This document shows positions 31,575-43,333 of a stretch of DNA of 64,000 nucleotides, piece by piece. A program made the translations under genes and the position numbers. The stretch is from Rehmannia glutinosa (Eukaryota; Streptophyta; Magnoliopsida; Lamiales; Orobanchaceae): assembly GCA_016081115.2 (NCBI GenBank), contig CM071925.1:11760441-11824440 (forward strand), given 5' to 3'. The notes beneath the pieces were generated by a model. The model searched no databases and was not told the origin of the DNA. It worked only from the letters and a program-made list of their open reading frames with translations. Within the stretch, counting starts at the first letter, position 1; the number at the start of each line of letters is the position of its first letter.

Positions 31575-34500
31575 CTAGTAAGAAACACGTGTGTCGCACG
31601 TGATCCACATGGCTTTACTAAAATAATTTTATTGATTAATATTAAAATATTAAAAAGTGAAATAAATATTAATTAAATTTAAATATTACACAGTATTTAA
31701 TATATATTTTGCTTTACTTTAATTATAGATCGATATGAATTGTTAAATAATTATTTTAAATAACTCAGTCCCACAAAATTTTAATAATTAATTTAACAAC
31801 GAAATAAGTTTTATATTAGCTTACAATCACATTCATCGGTCTTTTATTTCATTGTTATGGCTGGAAAAGTCTATTCTCTTAAATGATTTTCGAATTCTTT
31901 TAGCATTGGATGTATTTTACATAATCAGACAAATAATTTAGCTTATAAATCATAAGCTAATTATTACTAAACCACATGCAAGTTATCGCATTAATAAAAA
32001 AATAATTAATTAAATATTATACCAGAATCCATCATAATATTATTATTTTATTTGTTATTGTTATTCAATTAAAATAAAATAAAGGTTAGTCAAATTCTTA
32101 TACTTCATGTGCTTACTTATTTTATTCTATCTCAGTTCTTTGATGAAAGAAATATAAAAAACGTATTATATAATATATATCTAAAAAAAATTCATATATT
32201 ATTTTAATTCTAGTAACAAAGTCAATGTTTTATCATTAACGCTTAAACTTAAACTTTGTAGTCCTCCTATTTCCAGTGTCTTAAAAATAATAAACATTAA
32301 AAAAACTAATCCATTATTTTCATCGAGAGTCAGGTATTAAATAAAACTATGAAAATGTGATAAGTCGAAATCTGAGTTTTGCAACTCTATTCAATTGCAT
32401 ACAAAATATCTTTTATTTTAATAAATAGTAAAACCAAAGATAGTCTTATGAAAGAAAAAATAAGTTAACAGTTTTCACGTGTCAATCTTCAATAATTAAA
32501 TATAATCTAATTAACTTTTATGTTGAATTTCTTTTTGCATTCACTTATGTTTTTAACATTAAAAAAAAACTAATCCATTATTTTCATCGAGAGTCAGGTA
32601 TTAAATAAAACTATGAAAAAGTGATAAGTCGAAATCTGAGTTTTGAAACTCTATTCAATTGCACACAAAATATCTTTATTTAATAAATAATAAAACCAAA
32701 GATAGGCTTATGAAAAAAAAAAGTTAACAATTTTCACATGTCAATGTTCAATAATTAAATATAATATTAATTACCTTTTATGTTTGAATTTATTTTTGCA
32801 TTCACTTATGTTTTTAAAAGTTATACATAATAAACTGAAAAGTAATATAGTTTTTTATATTTCATAAAGTTTTAGAAAGATACGTTATACTATTAGAGTT
32901 TGTACTTTCAATTGAATTTGGCTATTTTGGTTATATTAATATTTACATAGTTGTAAATTTTGTGAGTCGTATAGTTATGAAAATTGCAAGTTTTACAATT
33001 TCATATACATACAGTGACTTTCCATTTCTTATTATTGTTTTCAAGTTTTTCATAATATTTGATTTTGTAAAAATTAGAATATTTTTACCCAATTTTATAA
33101 TAATTGTCTTTGTGCTTGAATATTTATAAGTCATAAAGGTGTGCTTTTAAAATGAACTGAGATTTTATCGAAAATTGTCAAATTATACATATTATATGAA
33201 AGCCATTTAATTTTTCTTTAGAATTCCCAGTTATGACCCACATATTTTTTTTAACTATTTACTTTTATTCTTTCAAATCTTTATAATATTTTTCATTTGG
33301 TTTAATCATAAGCTATCTATGTATGTGAGATTAACACCCAAAATTATTTAGATCAATCTCAACTTATTAATGTCAAGTATAACCATTTATTTTTATTTTT
33401 TATTCTTAGTTTTCACTCTTATTTGTTGTAATTATTTAATTTTACTTAGCTTTTATGAATGTTATGTTAGTATTTGAACTAATATATAATTGTAATATAT
33501 AATTACTTTCTCAGTAGTCAAATTGTTATATATTAAATGAGTTTATTTATTATTTTCTTTTGCATAGCAGATATGATCTTTTAGACTAACCCAATTTTAG
33601 CTCATGTTTTACTTTTTCACACTATTTTATTAAAATTTAATTATTTGGTATATATTTTTATTATAAATATGTATCATATTGATATTTTAAACTTATAATT
33701 TTTAAGGGTGTAATTTTCAAACGACATTCAAGTTTTATCACAATGTCAATTTAATACATATGTATTTTTTTTTATTAAGTTTGTCTTCTTTGCTTTTTTT
33801 TTTTATTTATAAATTTATATATACAACTTTTAACACTTTTTTGCACTTGTCCTTAAAAATTATAGGATATAAATATAATCGAAAGATTGAAATCATAATA
33901 TATAAAAAAATAATAAATTAGAAACTAAAACTTATAATGTTATACATAGAAAATTAAGTAAAAGCCATATTAACACATATAGTTAAAATTTAAAAGGTAA
34001 TGTTTTTGTCGTGACAAACTTGTTTTGGTTCTTGTTCGCTTTTTTTTTTCTTCATGTTAATCTTATTCTTTTTATTTTGTACTTTTTATTTTACTGATAT
34101 GGTTAATTAAAGTAAAATATATATGAAATTACAATAAAAATAAAATATATGTTGTTTTCAATATTATTTCCTTAACAACCATAAATAAATTAATTTTTAA
34201 ATTGCATATTACTAATTGAGGGATAATTTTCCGACCATAAAGGAATGATGTATTTTCTCTACTTTTTATTTAGCATCAAAACCACCTAAAATATTATTTA
34301 TTTTATTTTTTCTTATCGTGTATATTGTAATTTGATATTTTTCTTATAAATTATAATAAACATATTTAATTATTGAGGAAATTTGAAAGAATATAAGAAA
34401 TATACAATTTTGCATCATACTAAAAGTCAAATAGTTAAAATTTTCTTTTATAACGACTTGTGTATAAGTTTAGAATATATAGTTGAAGATTTTGAAACCT

Positions 34501-35012
34501 AGTTTAAATTCGAAGTTGATTTTATAAGAAATTTAAAGTATTCTTGGTGCTATGATTAAAAAAATATATTTTTAGATTCTGAAATCTTTTTTTGGCTATA
34601 ATGAACATCTCTCATATAATTAAACAAAAAATATTAAATAAATAATAAAACTATAGAAAAACATAAATTCTTAATTTTTACATAGTGTTGAACTACACTA
34701 ACTTTATAATGTTAAAATTTCTCATGTGAAGTCCTTATATATGATTATGACATATGGTTAGAAAGCTCTCGAAATCTAGTTTAATATGAAGCTAATATTA
34801 TTTGAAAATTCAAAATATTTTAAGAGTTATAGCTGAAAGAATAAATACTGTTAAAATGTAGAATTTAAAAGGTCACATTGTCTCATAATTGAACAAATAG
34901 AAGTTAAATAGATATCAAATTACTTAGTTGTCCAAAAATTTTACTATGTCTAAAGGATATTTTTGTCCAATGAAAAATTGCAAGAAACATTCACACTTTT
35001 AAGATAGTATAA
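31575..35012 (-). mobile_element. Non-autonomous Helitron
   Basis: On the minus strand the 3' end shows a hairpin (cacgtg cgaca cacgtg), about seven bases, then CTAG followed by T, the canonical Helitron terminus at 31575. About 3.4 kb away, at about 35012, the minus-strand sequence tatactatcttaaaagtgtgaatg resembles plant Helitron 5' ends. Helitrons make no target duplication and have no terminal inverted repeats, consistent with what is seen. The interior is over 75 percent A+T by eye and has no Rep/helicase frame. The 5' boundary is approximate because the initial TC is not clear. Confidence 0.65.
32293..32818 (+). repeat. Tandem duplication of about 262 bp (two copies)
   Basis: Bases 32293-32554 and 32555-32818 share nearly all of their sequence: aacattaaaaaaa, ctaatccattattttcatcg, agagtcaggtattaaataaa, gataagtcgaaatctgagtt and gcattcacttatgttttt. 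The duplication lies inside the Helitron. Confidence 0.85.
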
Positions 35013-35091
35013 TATAATAAAAATAATAATATAATATAATAAAATAATATAATAATATAAATATAAATAAATATAGATATAGATAGATAGA

Positions 35092-35866
35092 CAGTGACGA
35101 AGCCAGGAATCTCGGGTAGGGAGACCCAACTAATATTAATATAAAAAGAGTGCGTCGGATTTTTTGGTCACTTCTCTATAATAAAAATAGTTTTAATCAT
35201 ATTTTTTAGCCATATTTGAGTTCAAATTTCCACTTTGCCTTTTTTTCCTTTCTAGGGACCGGTCCATATGGACCCGATACCAAAAAATGTACCGCATCAA
35301 TTTTCTGAAATATAACCAAGCACCTCATCAGAGAATACAAGAAGGGTATGACCGTGTAAAAGTGGCTAAAAAAAATATTTTCAAAAAATATGACTGTTTT
35401 TCATTTTTACAAAACATAAGTGGACAATTTGTCCATTACCACATGTAAAAATTAAAAACAATATATCAAATTTAAAATAAGTAGAAATTTTAATTAAGTC
35501 ATTATATTAATTCAATCACATCTTAATATTAAAAAATAAACAAAATACAATTACATCAATATACCAAAAGGACAAAGAGAGACACAAGAGTATAATACAA
35601 AAATCCAGGTTAATGTTTATGGCGGAGCTTAAAAATATACAAAAGCTTTTTAAAAAGGGGAAAATGACCAAGACTTACATTTTTCAAGATTCACAAATGA
35701 ACGTAGCAAAGAAGAATGCAAGATAATTGAAGTTTTTTTTTTTCTATTTTCCTATTTTTTATTTTTTTAATATTAAAAAGTGAAAAGACCAAAATACCCC
35801 TACTTTTTTTCAAAAATTTGAGGGGGGCCCAGTGCCCCCCCTTGGCCATACATGGCTTCGTCCATG
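35092..35866. mobile_element. Non-autonomous hAT element (Tip100-like ends)
   Basis: The 775-bp element starts cagtgacgaagccagga and ends tggcttcgtccatg. It is flanked on both sides by TAGATAGA (35084-35091 and 35867-35874), an exact 8-bp duplication. The surrounding sequence is itself a GATA-rich repeat, so part of the match could be by chance, but the inverted ends are clear. No transposase frame is present. A shorter relative lies at 43430-43625. Confidence 0.8.
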
Positions 35867-36298
35867 TAGATAGATATAGATAATAACTAATTTTTGGTCA
35901 GGTAGCCATTTAAACATTTGTGTAACTAAGTTTTTACATAAAATAAATAGATTTTGGACGATATGGGTAGAATGGGAATATCAACAAATGGATTTGGAAT
36001 GGGTAGGTAGGTGTGATATCTTAATGAACTAGTAAACTGCGTAAGTTTATCTAGACCAAATTTCATCAGCAGGAACAAACTTTGTTTCAAGATTTCCCAT
36101 GCTCATTAGAAGATCACTAGAATTCAGACATTGTCAAAGGCTGCAAAGGTGAATAACAAAAGAGGGCCACTACACACCATATGTTTTCATGCCTGGCATC
36201 TACTTTCTCTTTTTCCCCTTTTCTTATCTCGTTTTAACTGAGAGCTCAAAAGTAGCGACACATATAGCAAGAGCAACAACCAACAAAAGTCACTTACG

Positions 36299-36493
36299 TT
36301 TCAAATCCATAATAATGAATTCATTGAGTCTGTTTGGATAAGATCATTCTACGATAGATTTCAAAATCCTTAGAATCTGTATTATTTTTGGAGTCATTGG
36401 GGTGAATTTCAAATCCATATCATTTGGAGTCATTTGAAATCCTTCCTCTAAATCTCCCTCAAATCCAAATCCTCCCATTTGGTAAATGCAATC
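36299..36493. repeat. Tourist-like element, left-truncated
   Basis: The sequence follows the interior and right half of the element at 14057-14277: tttcaaatccataataa, tggagtcatttgaaatcctt, and the right end catttggtaaatgcaatc followed by TTA. The left terminal repeat is missing. Confidence 0.65.
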
Positions 36494-36499
36494 TTACAT

Positions 36500-36974
36500 A
36501 ATGTTAAGATCGGGGACTTCTTATGATGCACGATTCGATATTCTGAACCGAAGCAAATATGCATCTCGTGTCAAGATCACAGGAAACAATCTATTACTAA
36601 TAAAAACTCTGATTCGCCGTAGCCATGGCATCTTCAAGTGTTTTAAAATCATTGTTACGTCGTAAAGTAGTTTCCAAAGCAATTCTAAATGTTTGTTATA
36701 CTCCATGAATGAAATATTGTTCCCCTAGTTTAAGTTTCGCCACATCGACTCTGTTTTGCAATATCATCAGGGAATAGTGAAGGCTCTTGATAACAGGATG
36801 GAATGCAAGAAGAAGCAAGCAGCAAGTCATAGATGATGAGAGTCGACATGTGCTCCAAAACTGAAGTTTTTTCAGCAAAATTTTCTACTAAGCTTTGTTT
36901 GCCAATACTCAACCTCAACCAACATCATTGGATGATCAACTCTCTCGGCTTCATATTACTTCTTTGGGATACTT
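36500..36974. other. Spacer, nature uncertain
   Basis: Short minus-strand frames here overlap in two phases and could be remnants of a decayed coding sequence, but I recognise no family. Nothing more can be supported. Confidence 0.3.
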
Positions 36975-37252
36975 ACACAAAAAAAAAAAAAAAAAAACCC
37001 AGAAAGGTTCGAGTTAATTACAAAAATACCCAAATGTTTTTGATAATTGCAAAAACCTCTTAAGGTTTGATTCTGCTCACATATCTCCAGCAAAAGATAT
37101 TTCAATAATCCCTCTAATATTTCTAGAAATATTACAATTACCCCCTTAAATTTAAGATATAATCAAAATTGAAGGCTTTTTGTAATTTTCAAACATCTTT
37201 TTTTCTGTAATTAGCCCAAATCTCAGGGGGTCTTTTGTAATTATACCTACTT
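36975..37252. repeat. Palindromic 'taattacaaaaa' element, copy 3
   Basis: The left arm gaaaggttcgagttaattac, then gataattgcaaaaacc; centre ctccagcaaaagatatttc and tttctagaaatattacaatt; right arm ctgtaattagcccaaatctc, then cttttgtaattatacc. It lies some 350 bases beyond the stop codon of the ATP synthase b' gene. Confidence 0.7.
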
Positions 37253-37607
37253 GAGGATGCAATGGATAATATATGTGACTAAAAAGTTCAAATCGGTTAA
37301 ACATTCACATTAATTAACACTAGATATGTACTTCCAGAAGTATACCAGAACCCATAAAGAAGAACAGGGCATAAACAACTAAAAAATCATCATCAAACCA
37401 TCTAGAAAAGCAGCTATTTGCTGGATAAAATTAGACTTGTAATCTGAAAAAAAACTCAAAAGATTATTTATAGATGTGAAATTACTCAATTCATTATACA
37501 GTAAGTACTTAACACCATTGCACAACAACTAAAACCCCAAAAAAAAATCCAAATGGATGCATAAAATTCCCAACCAATAATGCAATTTTTTTTTGTTTTT
37601 GGGTTTT

Positions 37608-38252
37608 TCAAGAAACAGGGAGCACCTTCTTCACAATCTCCTCGCTCAGAGTTGCAATCTGCGAATCAAGAGCCTTCACAGTATCCTCCTTCTGCTTCTC
37701 CAAAATAGCCAAAGCCTCCTGCAACTCAGCCTCCACTTTCTTCCTTCCCTCCGCTATCTTCTCCTCCACCTCAATCTGCGTCTCTTTCTTCATCTTATTC
37801 AGCGCCGCCGATATCTCCGCCCTCGCGGCCCTCATCACTGCCGCCGCCTGGTCCTCAAGCTCCTTCACCTCCGCAGAAGTGTCCTTCACGCTGTTGAGCT
37901 TCTCTCTAATGGCGGCGTCTCTTTCGTCCATGAATTTCCCGAGTGGGGTGTAGTAAACCTTGTCTAGGGCAAACATGAGGAACAGGAATTCTAGTGCGAT
38001 GATGGGGAGGGTGAGGTTGAAGTCGAAGAGAGCGGCCTTCTCGATTTCCACCGCGAGTGACGGCGGCGCGTGGACAAGCGAGAAAGTAGTGGCGGCGGCG
38101 AGAAGGGAGGGTATTTGTTGGAGCTTTAGGAATTTGGGCAGGGGTATTTTGGGGAGAGAAAGTTGGGGCTGGGAATGGAGTTTGAGTTTTGGGGTGGAGG
38201 GAATGGGAGAGGTGATTAAGGTTTTGTGAGAGGCCATGATCATGTTAGCCAT
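37608..38252 (-). CDS. ATPG: Chloroplast ATP synthase subunit b' (CF0 subunit II), nuclear gene
   Basis: This intronless minus-strand gene encodes 214 residues, close to the family norm. Residues 1 to about 45 are a Ser/Pro/Lys-rich chloroplast transit peptide. Residues 48-68 (SLLAAATTFSLV..PPSLA) look like a second, thylakoid-type hydrophobic signal. A membrane segment spans about 79-98 (FNLTLPIIALEFLFLMFALD), followed by KVYYTPLGKFMDERDAAI and a long charged helix ending KKVLPVS, the peripheral-stalk dimer with subunit b. It is part of the stator linking CF1 to the CF0 proton channel. Three in-frame ATGs (38252, 38243, 38237) open the frame; the first is used. The upstream in-frame extension is not expected to be translated. 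Arabidopsis counterpart recalled as PDE334/AT4G32260; ATPG is one of several symbols in use. Confidence 0.95.
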   Translation of the reverse strand: MANMIMASHKTLITSPIPSTPKLKLHSQPQLSLPKIPLPKFLKLQQIPSLLAAATTFSLVHAPPSLAVEIEKAALFDFNLTLPIIALEFLFLMFALDKVYYTPLGKFMDERDAAIREKLNSVKDTSAEVKELEDQAAAVMRAARAEISAALNKMKKETQIEVEEKIAEGRKKVEAELQEALAILEKQKEDTVKALDSQIATLSEEIVKKVLPVS

Positions 38253-38607
38253 GGCAGCTTTGCTGTGTGTGATTGATTTCCTTTTCTTTTTTCTTTTTCC
38301 TGTATTGGGAAATTGATATGGTTTTGGTGTTTGGGTATTACACCTATTTTTCTTTTCTGTAATTTTGCCAAATGATGATTGGTGAAAAACAATGAATATC
38401 TTGCAAAGCCTATCTCTTTCTATGCCACACAATATGGTAAGGTTGTGATTCAATTTATTTGAAAATTCAAGAATTTGACGTGGGGCGTGCGATTCACGTG
38501 CTGCTCTATTTTTTCTGATTTTCAGATTATAAAATATAACATGTAGTTGTGAAACCATAGCGATGAACTAATTTCATGTGAAAGAAAAAAAAAAAAAAGA
38601 CACTGCC
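38253..38607 (-). promoter_or_regulatory. Upstream region of the ATP synthase b' gene
   Basis: This is the probable promoter and leader for leftward transcription of the b' subunit gene. I see no motif strong enough to name. Confidence 0.3.
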
Positions 38608-38895
38608 CTTCGTGGGGATGACCCAGTGAGTGGAGTAGAGTGGGTTTATGAGACAATAGGTCTCAAATTCAAATTTCCATCTATGTACCACTTGGTTTCA
38701 GATTTAGATTATAACATGGAGTTGTAAAATCATAAAGGTCGCACAAGTCTTGCCCAATGCGGTTTACTTGATTGACGTAGTTTGATGACATAATTTGCAG
38801 ACTGTTGTATCAAGCCCGAGGATTTAACCCAATGCGCACTCAATAGGTAGTGGTTGCGGCAAATGTGTTCCCCGTTATAAAAAAGAAAAAGAGAC
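38608..38895 (+). repeat. Probable tRNA-derived SINE
   Basis: The start resembles a pol III promoter: ggatgacccagtgagtgg (A-box-like) and, about 35 bases on, ggtctcaaattcaaatttcc (a decayed B box). It continues to aacccaatgcgcactcaat, aggtagtggttgcgg and a final ataaaaaagaaaaag tail, the layout of common eudicot SINEs. Target duplication is not clear. Confidence 0.55.
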
Positions 38896-39348
38896 GACTT
38901 TGATTCGAAAGATGATTTTTATCATCCCAAAAAACTGTTTCTCATGCATATAGTCAATTACAATCTAAAATGCAGTAGGCTAATTTTGGTGAACAATCCC
39001 AATTCAAAATGAACACGTTCCAAGATCAACCCATAATAAACCAAAATGCTTCACCTTCATGTGTGCAATGCAGATCTTCTAAAATGCATAAATCTGGAGA
39101 AAACCAACAGGTAAAGGGCAAACATTTTCTACTCTATTGCCCAAAACTGCCACCTAATATGTGACTATAATGGTGAACATGAAGCAAGAAAAAATTAATT
39201 TCTGCATGGATGCATCTATATCTACACAAATACAGCTTCTTCCATGGCTATCGAAGCCTTCTGTCATCACCATATAGAGCTTCAGTGGAAGAACACTATT
39301 GTTTAATTCTAGTCTTCTCAAAGTGTGGATGTATAAATTGTCCAAGAT
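38896..39348. other. Spacer and probable 3' UTR
   Basis: Non-coding sequence between the SINE and the stop codon of the ubiquitin-fold gene. Nothing else is recognised. Confidence 0.4.
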
Positions 39349-42300
39349 TCACTTTCCTTTCGAATTTTCTCTCCTGGATTCCTTTTTATTGTTGGAAAAT
39401 CGTAAGCAATTCTTGAAACTTCCGTGCGTGTTGTGGGACGATCTTGGTGAACTGCTCCCTTCTTCAGTTGTCATGTCGGTGTTGGACAACTTACGATATG
39501 GGAACAACCCTTTTAGCAAGTTAATTAACCTGCATTCACAACGTGAAACAACATCATCATCATCATCTGACTCCTCATGATCATCATCTTGGTTGTCCTC
39601 CTTTAAAATCTCTATATGATGACCATCGCCTTTCTCACTATTTTGCTGTCCATCCCTGTCGCCACCTGAACTGCGTAATTGGGTTAACATGATAACATGA
39701 GTCCTGATTTTCTAACCATGATTAATAGCTTCGACAAATTTAGGGATAATTACAAAAAAAAACGAGGTTCGGGCTAATTAAAAAAAACCCAGAGGTTTTT
39801 GAAATTTGCAAGAGCCCCCTTGAGGTTTGATTTCGTCCTACATTTTTCATAAGCAAAAAACTACATTTTTCATAAGCAAAAAACATTTTAAAAAAAGACC
39901 CGACATTTATATAAATATTACAGTTACCCACTTAAACAAAATCAAAACTTGAGGTTTTTTTTTTGTAATTTTGAAACATCTCTTTTTTTTTTTTTTTTTT
40001 GTAATTAGCCCAAACCTCATGGATTTTTTTGCAATTGTCCCATAAATTTTTGAAGGCCAAGAAAGTGGTAATGATCTCAATTCCATAGTGAATCTAGGTG
40101 GGAAACTAACAGAATGCAATGCTGGCATGCAATTTACAATCTTAAATTTAGATGCTGCAAAAAAGAGCATGGGGGAAATATATATCAAATAGTAATGGAA
40201 TATTTAGATCCAAATAGAAGAAACGATGATAATGGCCAGGATATCTGTGAAAAATGAACACCAATGCAACAAATATAGCTGCAATTTCTGATTAGAAGCC
40301 AAAGGGAAAATACAGAAAAAAGATGTTCAGTACCAATATTGAAATGTCCACTTAAGCTATCATATTGCAGGATAAATTTTCCAACTGATACACAAGTGTT
40401 ACTTTTGGGAAGTAACACTTCCCCATGGACTTAATTAGATAATGGTCAACAATCACTACTACAAAAAATTAAGAAGAGAAACAAGCATGGACAACTTACA
40501 CTCTAGGTTCATCATCTGAATCAGGGTCATCTCCTTCTGATTGTATCTTGACCAAATTGTAGGTATTGGAAGCATGATGAACAAACTGCAGCTGAAGATG
40601 CCAAATAAACGAAAATTGTTATAAAAAAACAAAAAGTGCAATGTCAATTTTCTAAAATAAGATATTTATCGTACAACCAGCATAAACAACGTTCATGGTG
40701 ATAAAAGAGAAATCAGGATATATGATTAACAGGAAGTAAATGAAATTCTGTTTTACTCCTTGACTAAGATTCTGCCAAGTATTTCTACCCCAAACCTGCT
40801 CACAAGATCTATATTTAAGGCTTGTCTTTGAACATCAAATTGTTAAAATGGACAAGTATACTAAGTCCAATGGAAGATATATTTTTCAAAGAAGTTAATA
40901 CCAGAATCTCCATGACAATTTACAAAGGGAGTTCTTGGCCTTTTCTGCCATGGGAATGGAAAAAAAACCCTGTTTCCATAATTATTCTTTCTGAACATTT
41001 CAAGAAGGATCCAGGCTTCCCTATCGAGCATTTTCATGCTGAGGAAATGGACAATTAGTTTTAATCCCATCCAGTTTCATATTCCCTGCACTAATTCATC
41101 TTAAACTGCATGTCCAAGTATTTTGCTTCTGTTATAAGTTCAGTGAGATAGTCACTTCTTTTTCTTTCAGAATCACTGCTAGACTCTTTGTTTTCCTTTT
41201 GGAATCAACCATTCCTTGGAAGACGTGTCAGGCACTCTCAGGCAAAGCCTGATCCCACACTGGTTTACGGTATGTTACCTTATTACCTTCTTTCTCAACA
41301 GTCTATCATTGTCACTAGCATAATTACCAGAAAGGGTCAACTCCTTTAATTAATTATCTCATTGAAAGTTACTTTTGGTTCGAACACACAACATGTCTAC
41401 ACATAGGCAGGCACTCGCATAATCCAAAAATTATGACCAACCTGATCACCATCTTTGATGCCAAACATGCTGATATAGTCGCTGTCCGTCAGTAATTTCT
41501 GGCCTTCATGACAAAGACAAAACTGGCCCCATACATGTTCCCTGCAGAAAAGTTCCGAATTTAATTCGTTTAGAAAAGACAGCATAAGATAAATTCATTG
41601 GAAACCAGTCAAACTAACAAAACGTCTTCTTGGAGATGAGTCTCCACAGGGCTTGAATAATCAAGTTTTATAGTCTCAAAACATCCACTAGCCTTTGAGA
41701 ATATGATCAACATCAACCATGGATTACACACTATTTTCCGGTTTTTATACGAGTACATATCCTGGGAGATGAGGGATAATGGGAATCGAACCCAAGACTT
41801 CTGGTCTGGGCTTGAGAGTCTTAACCACTCGACTACACTCCGATTCCCTTTCTGGAACATAACTTAGCAACCAAATTCATGTAGAATAAGTTAAGAAACA
41901 GCAACGAGGAAGTTATAGCCCAATGTAATGTAGTTCACTATTGCAATTCAAATAGCAAAACTACTTTAAACTAAATATCAAGAAGATGGAGTTGCTACAA
42001 CAAAATGCCGATGTCAACTAAAGTTTGAAATTAGACAGAAAGACAGAGAAGATAGAAATTACAATATCGCTGGTGATAAAAAAAACTAGAAAAAAGATAT
42101 CACACCAATACTATTTTTTAAGGAACATTTGACATGTTCCTGATAATAGTTCCTAGGCAATGCATAGCATTAAAATTCAGGAAAAATCTTTAGCTGCTTA
42201 TATACCTGGACATTAAAATAAATTTTGGACCTCCAACAAGCCAAATCATCTTCCCCTCTCCTCTCCTCTTCTCTCCAACAAGCATACATAGAAATGTGCA

Positions 42301-42926
42301 CAGACGCGCACCCACTAACACACAACATACACATATATTTATAAGTATGAAATTTCGCAAAAGCAAAGCACATTACCACGAAACTCTACCAGGCCCTGTC
42401 TTTGGCAAATGACTAAAAGCTGATTCCACTGCCCGCTTCAGCTCCCCAACTGTCCCTGACTTCGCCACCTCAATTTCTTTGAACAGAAAATTCACATATT
42501 ATTAACTTCCTTGTTGCACAAAATTCAAATACATGGTGTGCATTATATGATAGGCACATGCAGTAACATTAACTCCCCCACATGCATAATTTCACACACT
42601 CACATGTATATGGTTTCCTATATTCATTTGTGTAAGTCACACCTAATCTATACGCATAAGTGTAGATAAACACGAGCGCCCAAACATATGTACAGATCAC
42701 GTCACATATTTCTAATAATACCAATCAAACATAACAATCAAATCATACCGAAAGACGAGCCATCCAATTTGAGAACAGCAAGCCTGAGAGGGTGCTGATG
42801 AAGCTTATTGTAGGTGATGCTCTTCCTTGGGCTATCGCCTTTTGTCAGTGGAAATAAACACGACATAGATCCATTTGAAAACCTAGGCTCATCACATTCG
42901 TCCCCGCTTTCCACAATCTGCATCAT
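39349..42926 (-). CDS. Ubiquitin-fold protein, U11/U12 snRNP 25 kDa-like family
   Basis: Five minus-strand exons (42926-42749, 42476-42377, 41541-41442, 40591-40500, 39670-39349) have GT-AG borders and consistent phases, giving 263 residues. Residues 44-135 form a ubiquitin-like fold: LRLAVLKLDGSSFEIEVAKS, GELKRAVESAFSHLP, HVWGQFCLCHEGQKL and FGIKDGDQLQFVHHAS. An acidic stretch follows (DDPDSDDEP and later HEESDDDDDVV), then a Ser/basic C-terminus. The family includes the 25 kDa protein of the minor-spliceosome U11/U12 snRNP, but plant relatives with this layout (recalled AT4G32270) are of unproven function. The start uses the first of two adjacent ATGs (42926). Exon 4 could alternatively begin six bases later. 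Intron 2 contains a SINE and intron 4 a palindromic element. Confidence 0.82.
39743..40042. repeat. Palindromic 'taattacaaaaa' element, copy 4 (in an intron)
   Basis: This is the best preserved copy: left arm agggataattacaaaaa ... gttcgggctaatt, right arm gtaattagcccaaacctc ... tttttgcaattgtcccat. The short word AAATTT flanks both ends and may be the target duplication. A stretch cataagcaaaaaac is locally doubled. It lies in the last intron of the ubiquitin-fold gene. Confidence 0.8.
41700..41852 (-). repeat. tRNA-derived SINE
   Basis: On the minus strand there is an A box, tgtagtcgagtgg (41837-41825), and a perfect B box, ggttcgattcc (41792-41782), at pol III spacing. Between them ttaagactctcaagcccag resembles known plant SINE heads. 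It sits in intron 2 of the ubiquitin-fold gene, in the same orientation as the gene. The 3' limit is approximate. Confidence 0.75.
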
Positions 42927-43333
42927 TACGACCACAAAAAAAGAAGAAGAAGAAGAAGAAGGAGAAGAAGAAATGAAACTTCTACTCACAGGGACCCTAA
43001 AATTGAAATTCTACCCAGAATACCCTGTGAGAACACCATTTTTTATAGAGCTCTTAATTTATTTATTTTTTAATTTCTCCCAAGAGAAGGGTGGTTTTTT
43101 GGAACGTGATTGTAGCTATTCTGTGATTCTTAGGCGAAGAATTGGAGCTAGGGTTTGGCTTGTGTCGGGAGAGATTCCCGAGAGAGAAAAAGTGCAGAGA
43201 ATCGAATTTTGGCTCTCTTTTTTTGTTTCCTCTCCAAGTTTTCCCTCTGCGAGTGATGACAGTTAATTTGGTTGGAGCGGAACAAAAATGTCTCAAACAC
43301 GCGACTTTTACGGAGCGCTGCAAAAAACTTGAG
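42927..43333 (-). promoter_or_regulatory. Upstream region of the ubiquitin-fold gene
   Basis: It holds a (gaa)n purine tract at 42939-42972, which would be an untranslated TTC-rich leader on the gene's strand. No protein is supported on either strand. Confidence 0.4.

Noticed and set aside
36521..36918. Decayed coding gene on the minus strand
   Set aside because: Several short overlapping frames are present, but none resembles a known family and there are no splice-consistent joins.
37968..38558. 316-residue form of ATP synthase b' starting at 38558
   Set aside because: The extra residues are unlike any b' subunit; the methionine at 38252 begins a normal transit peptide of the expected length.
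41770..41852. Functional tRNA gene on the minus strand
   Set aside because: The A and B boxes are good, but I could not form a consistent acceptor stem or anticodon arm, and the sequence continues into a SINE-like tail.
42927..42989. Longer start of the ubiquitin-fold protein (SRSFISSSPSSSSSS...)
   Set aside because: The frame extension begins with GTG rather than ATG; the first true ATG is at 42926.
42814..43266. 150-residue plus-strand protein
   Set aside because: It is antisense to the first exon and leader of the ubiquitin-fold gene and has no recognisable domain.
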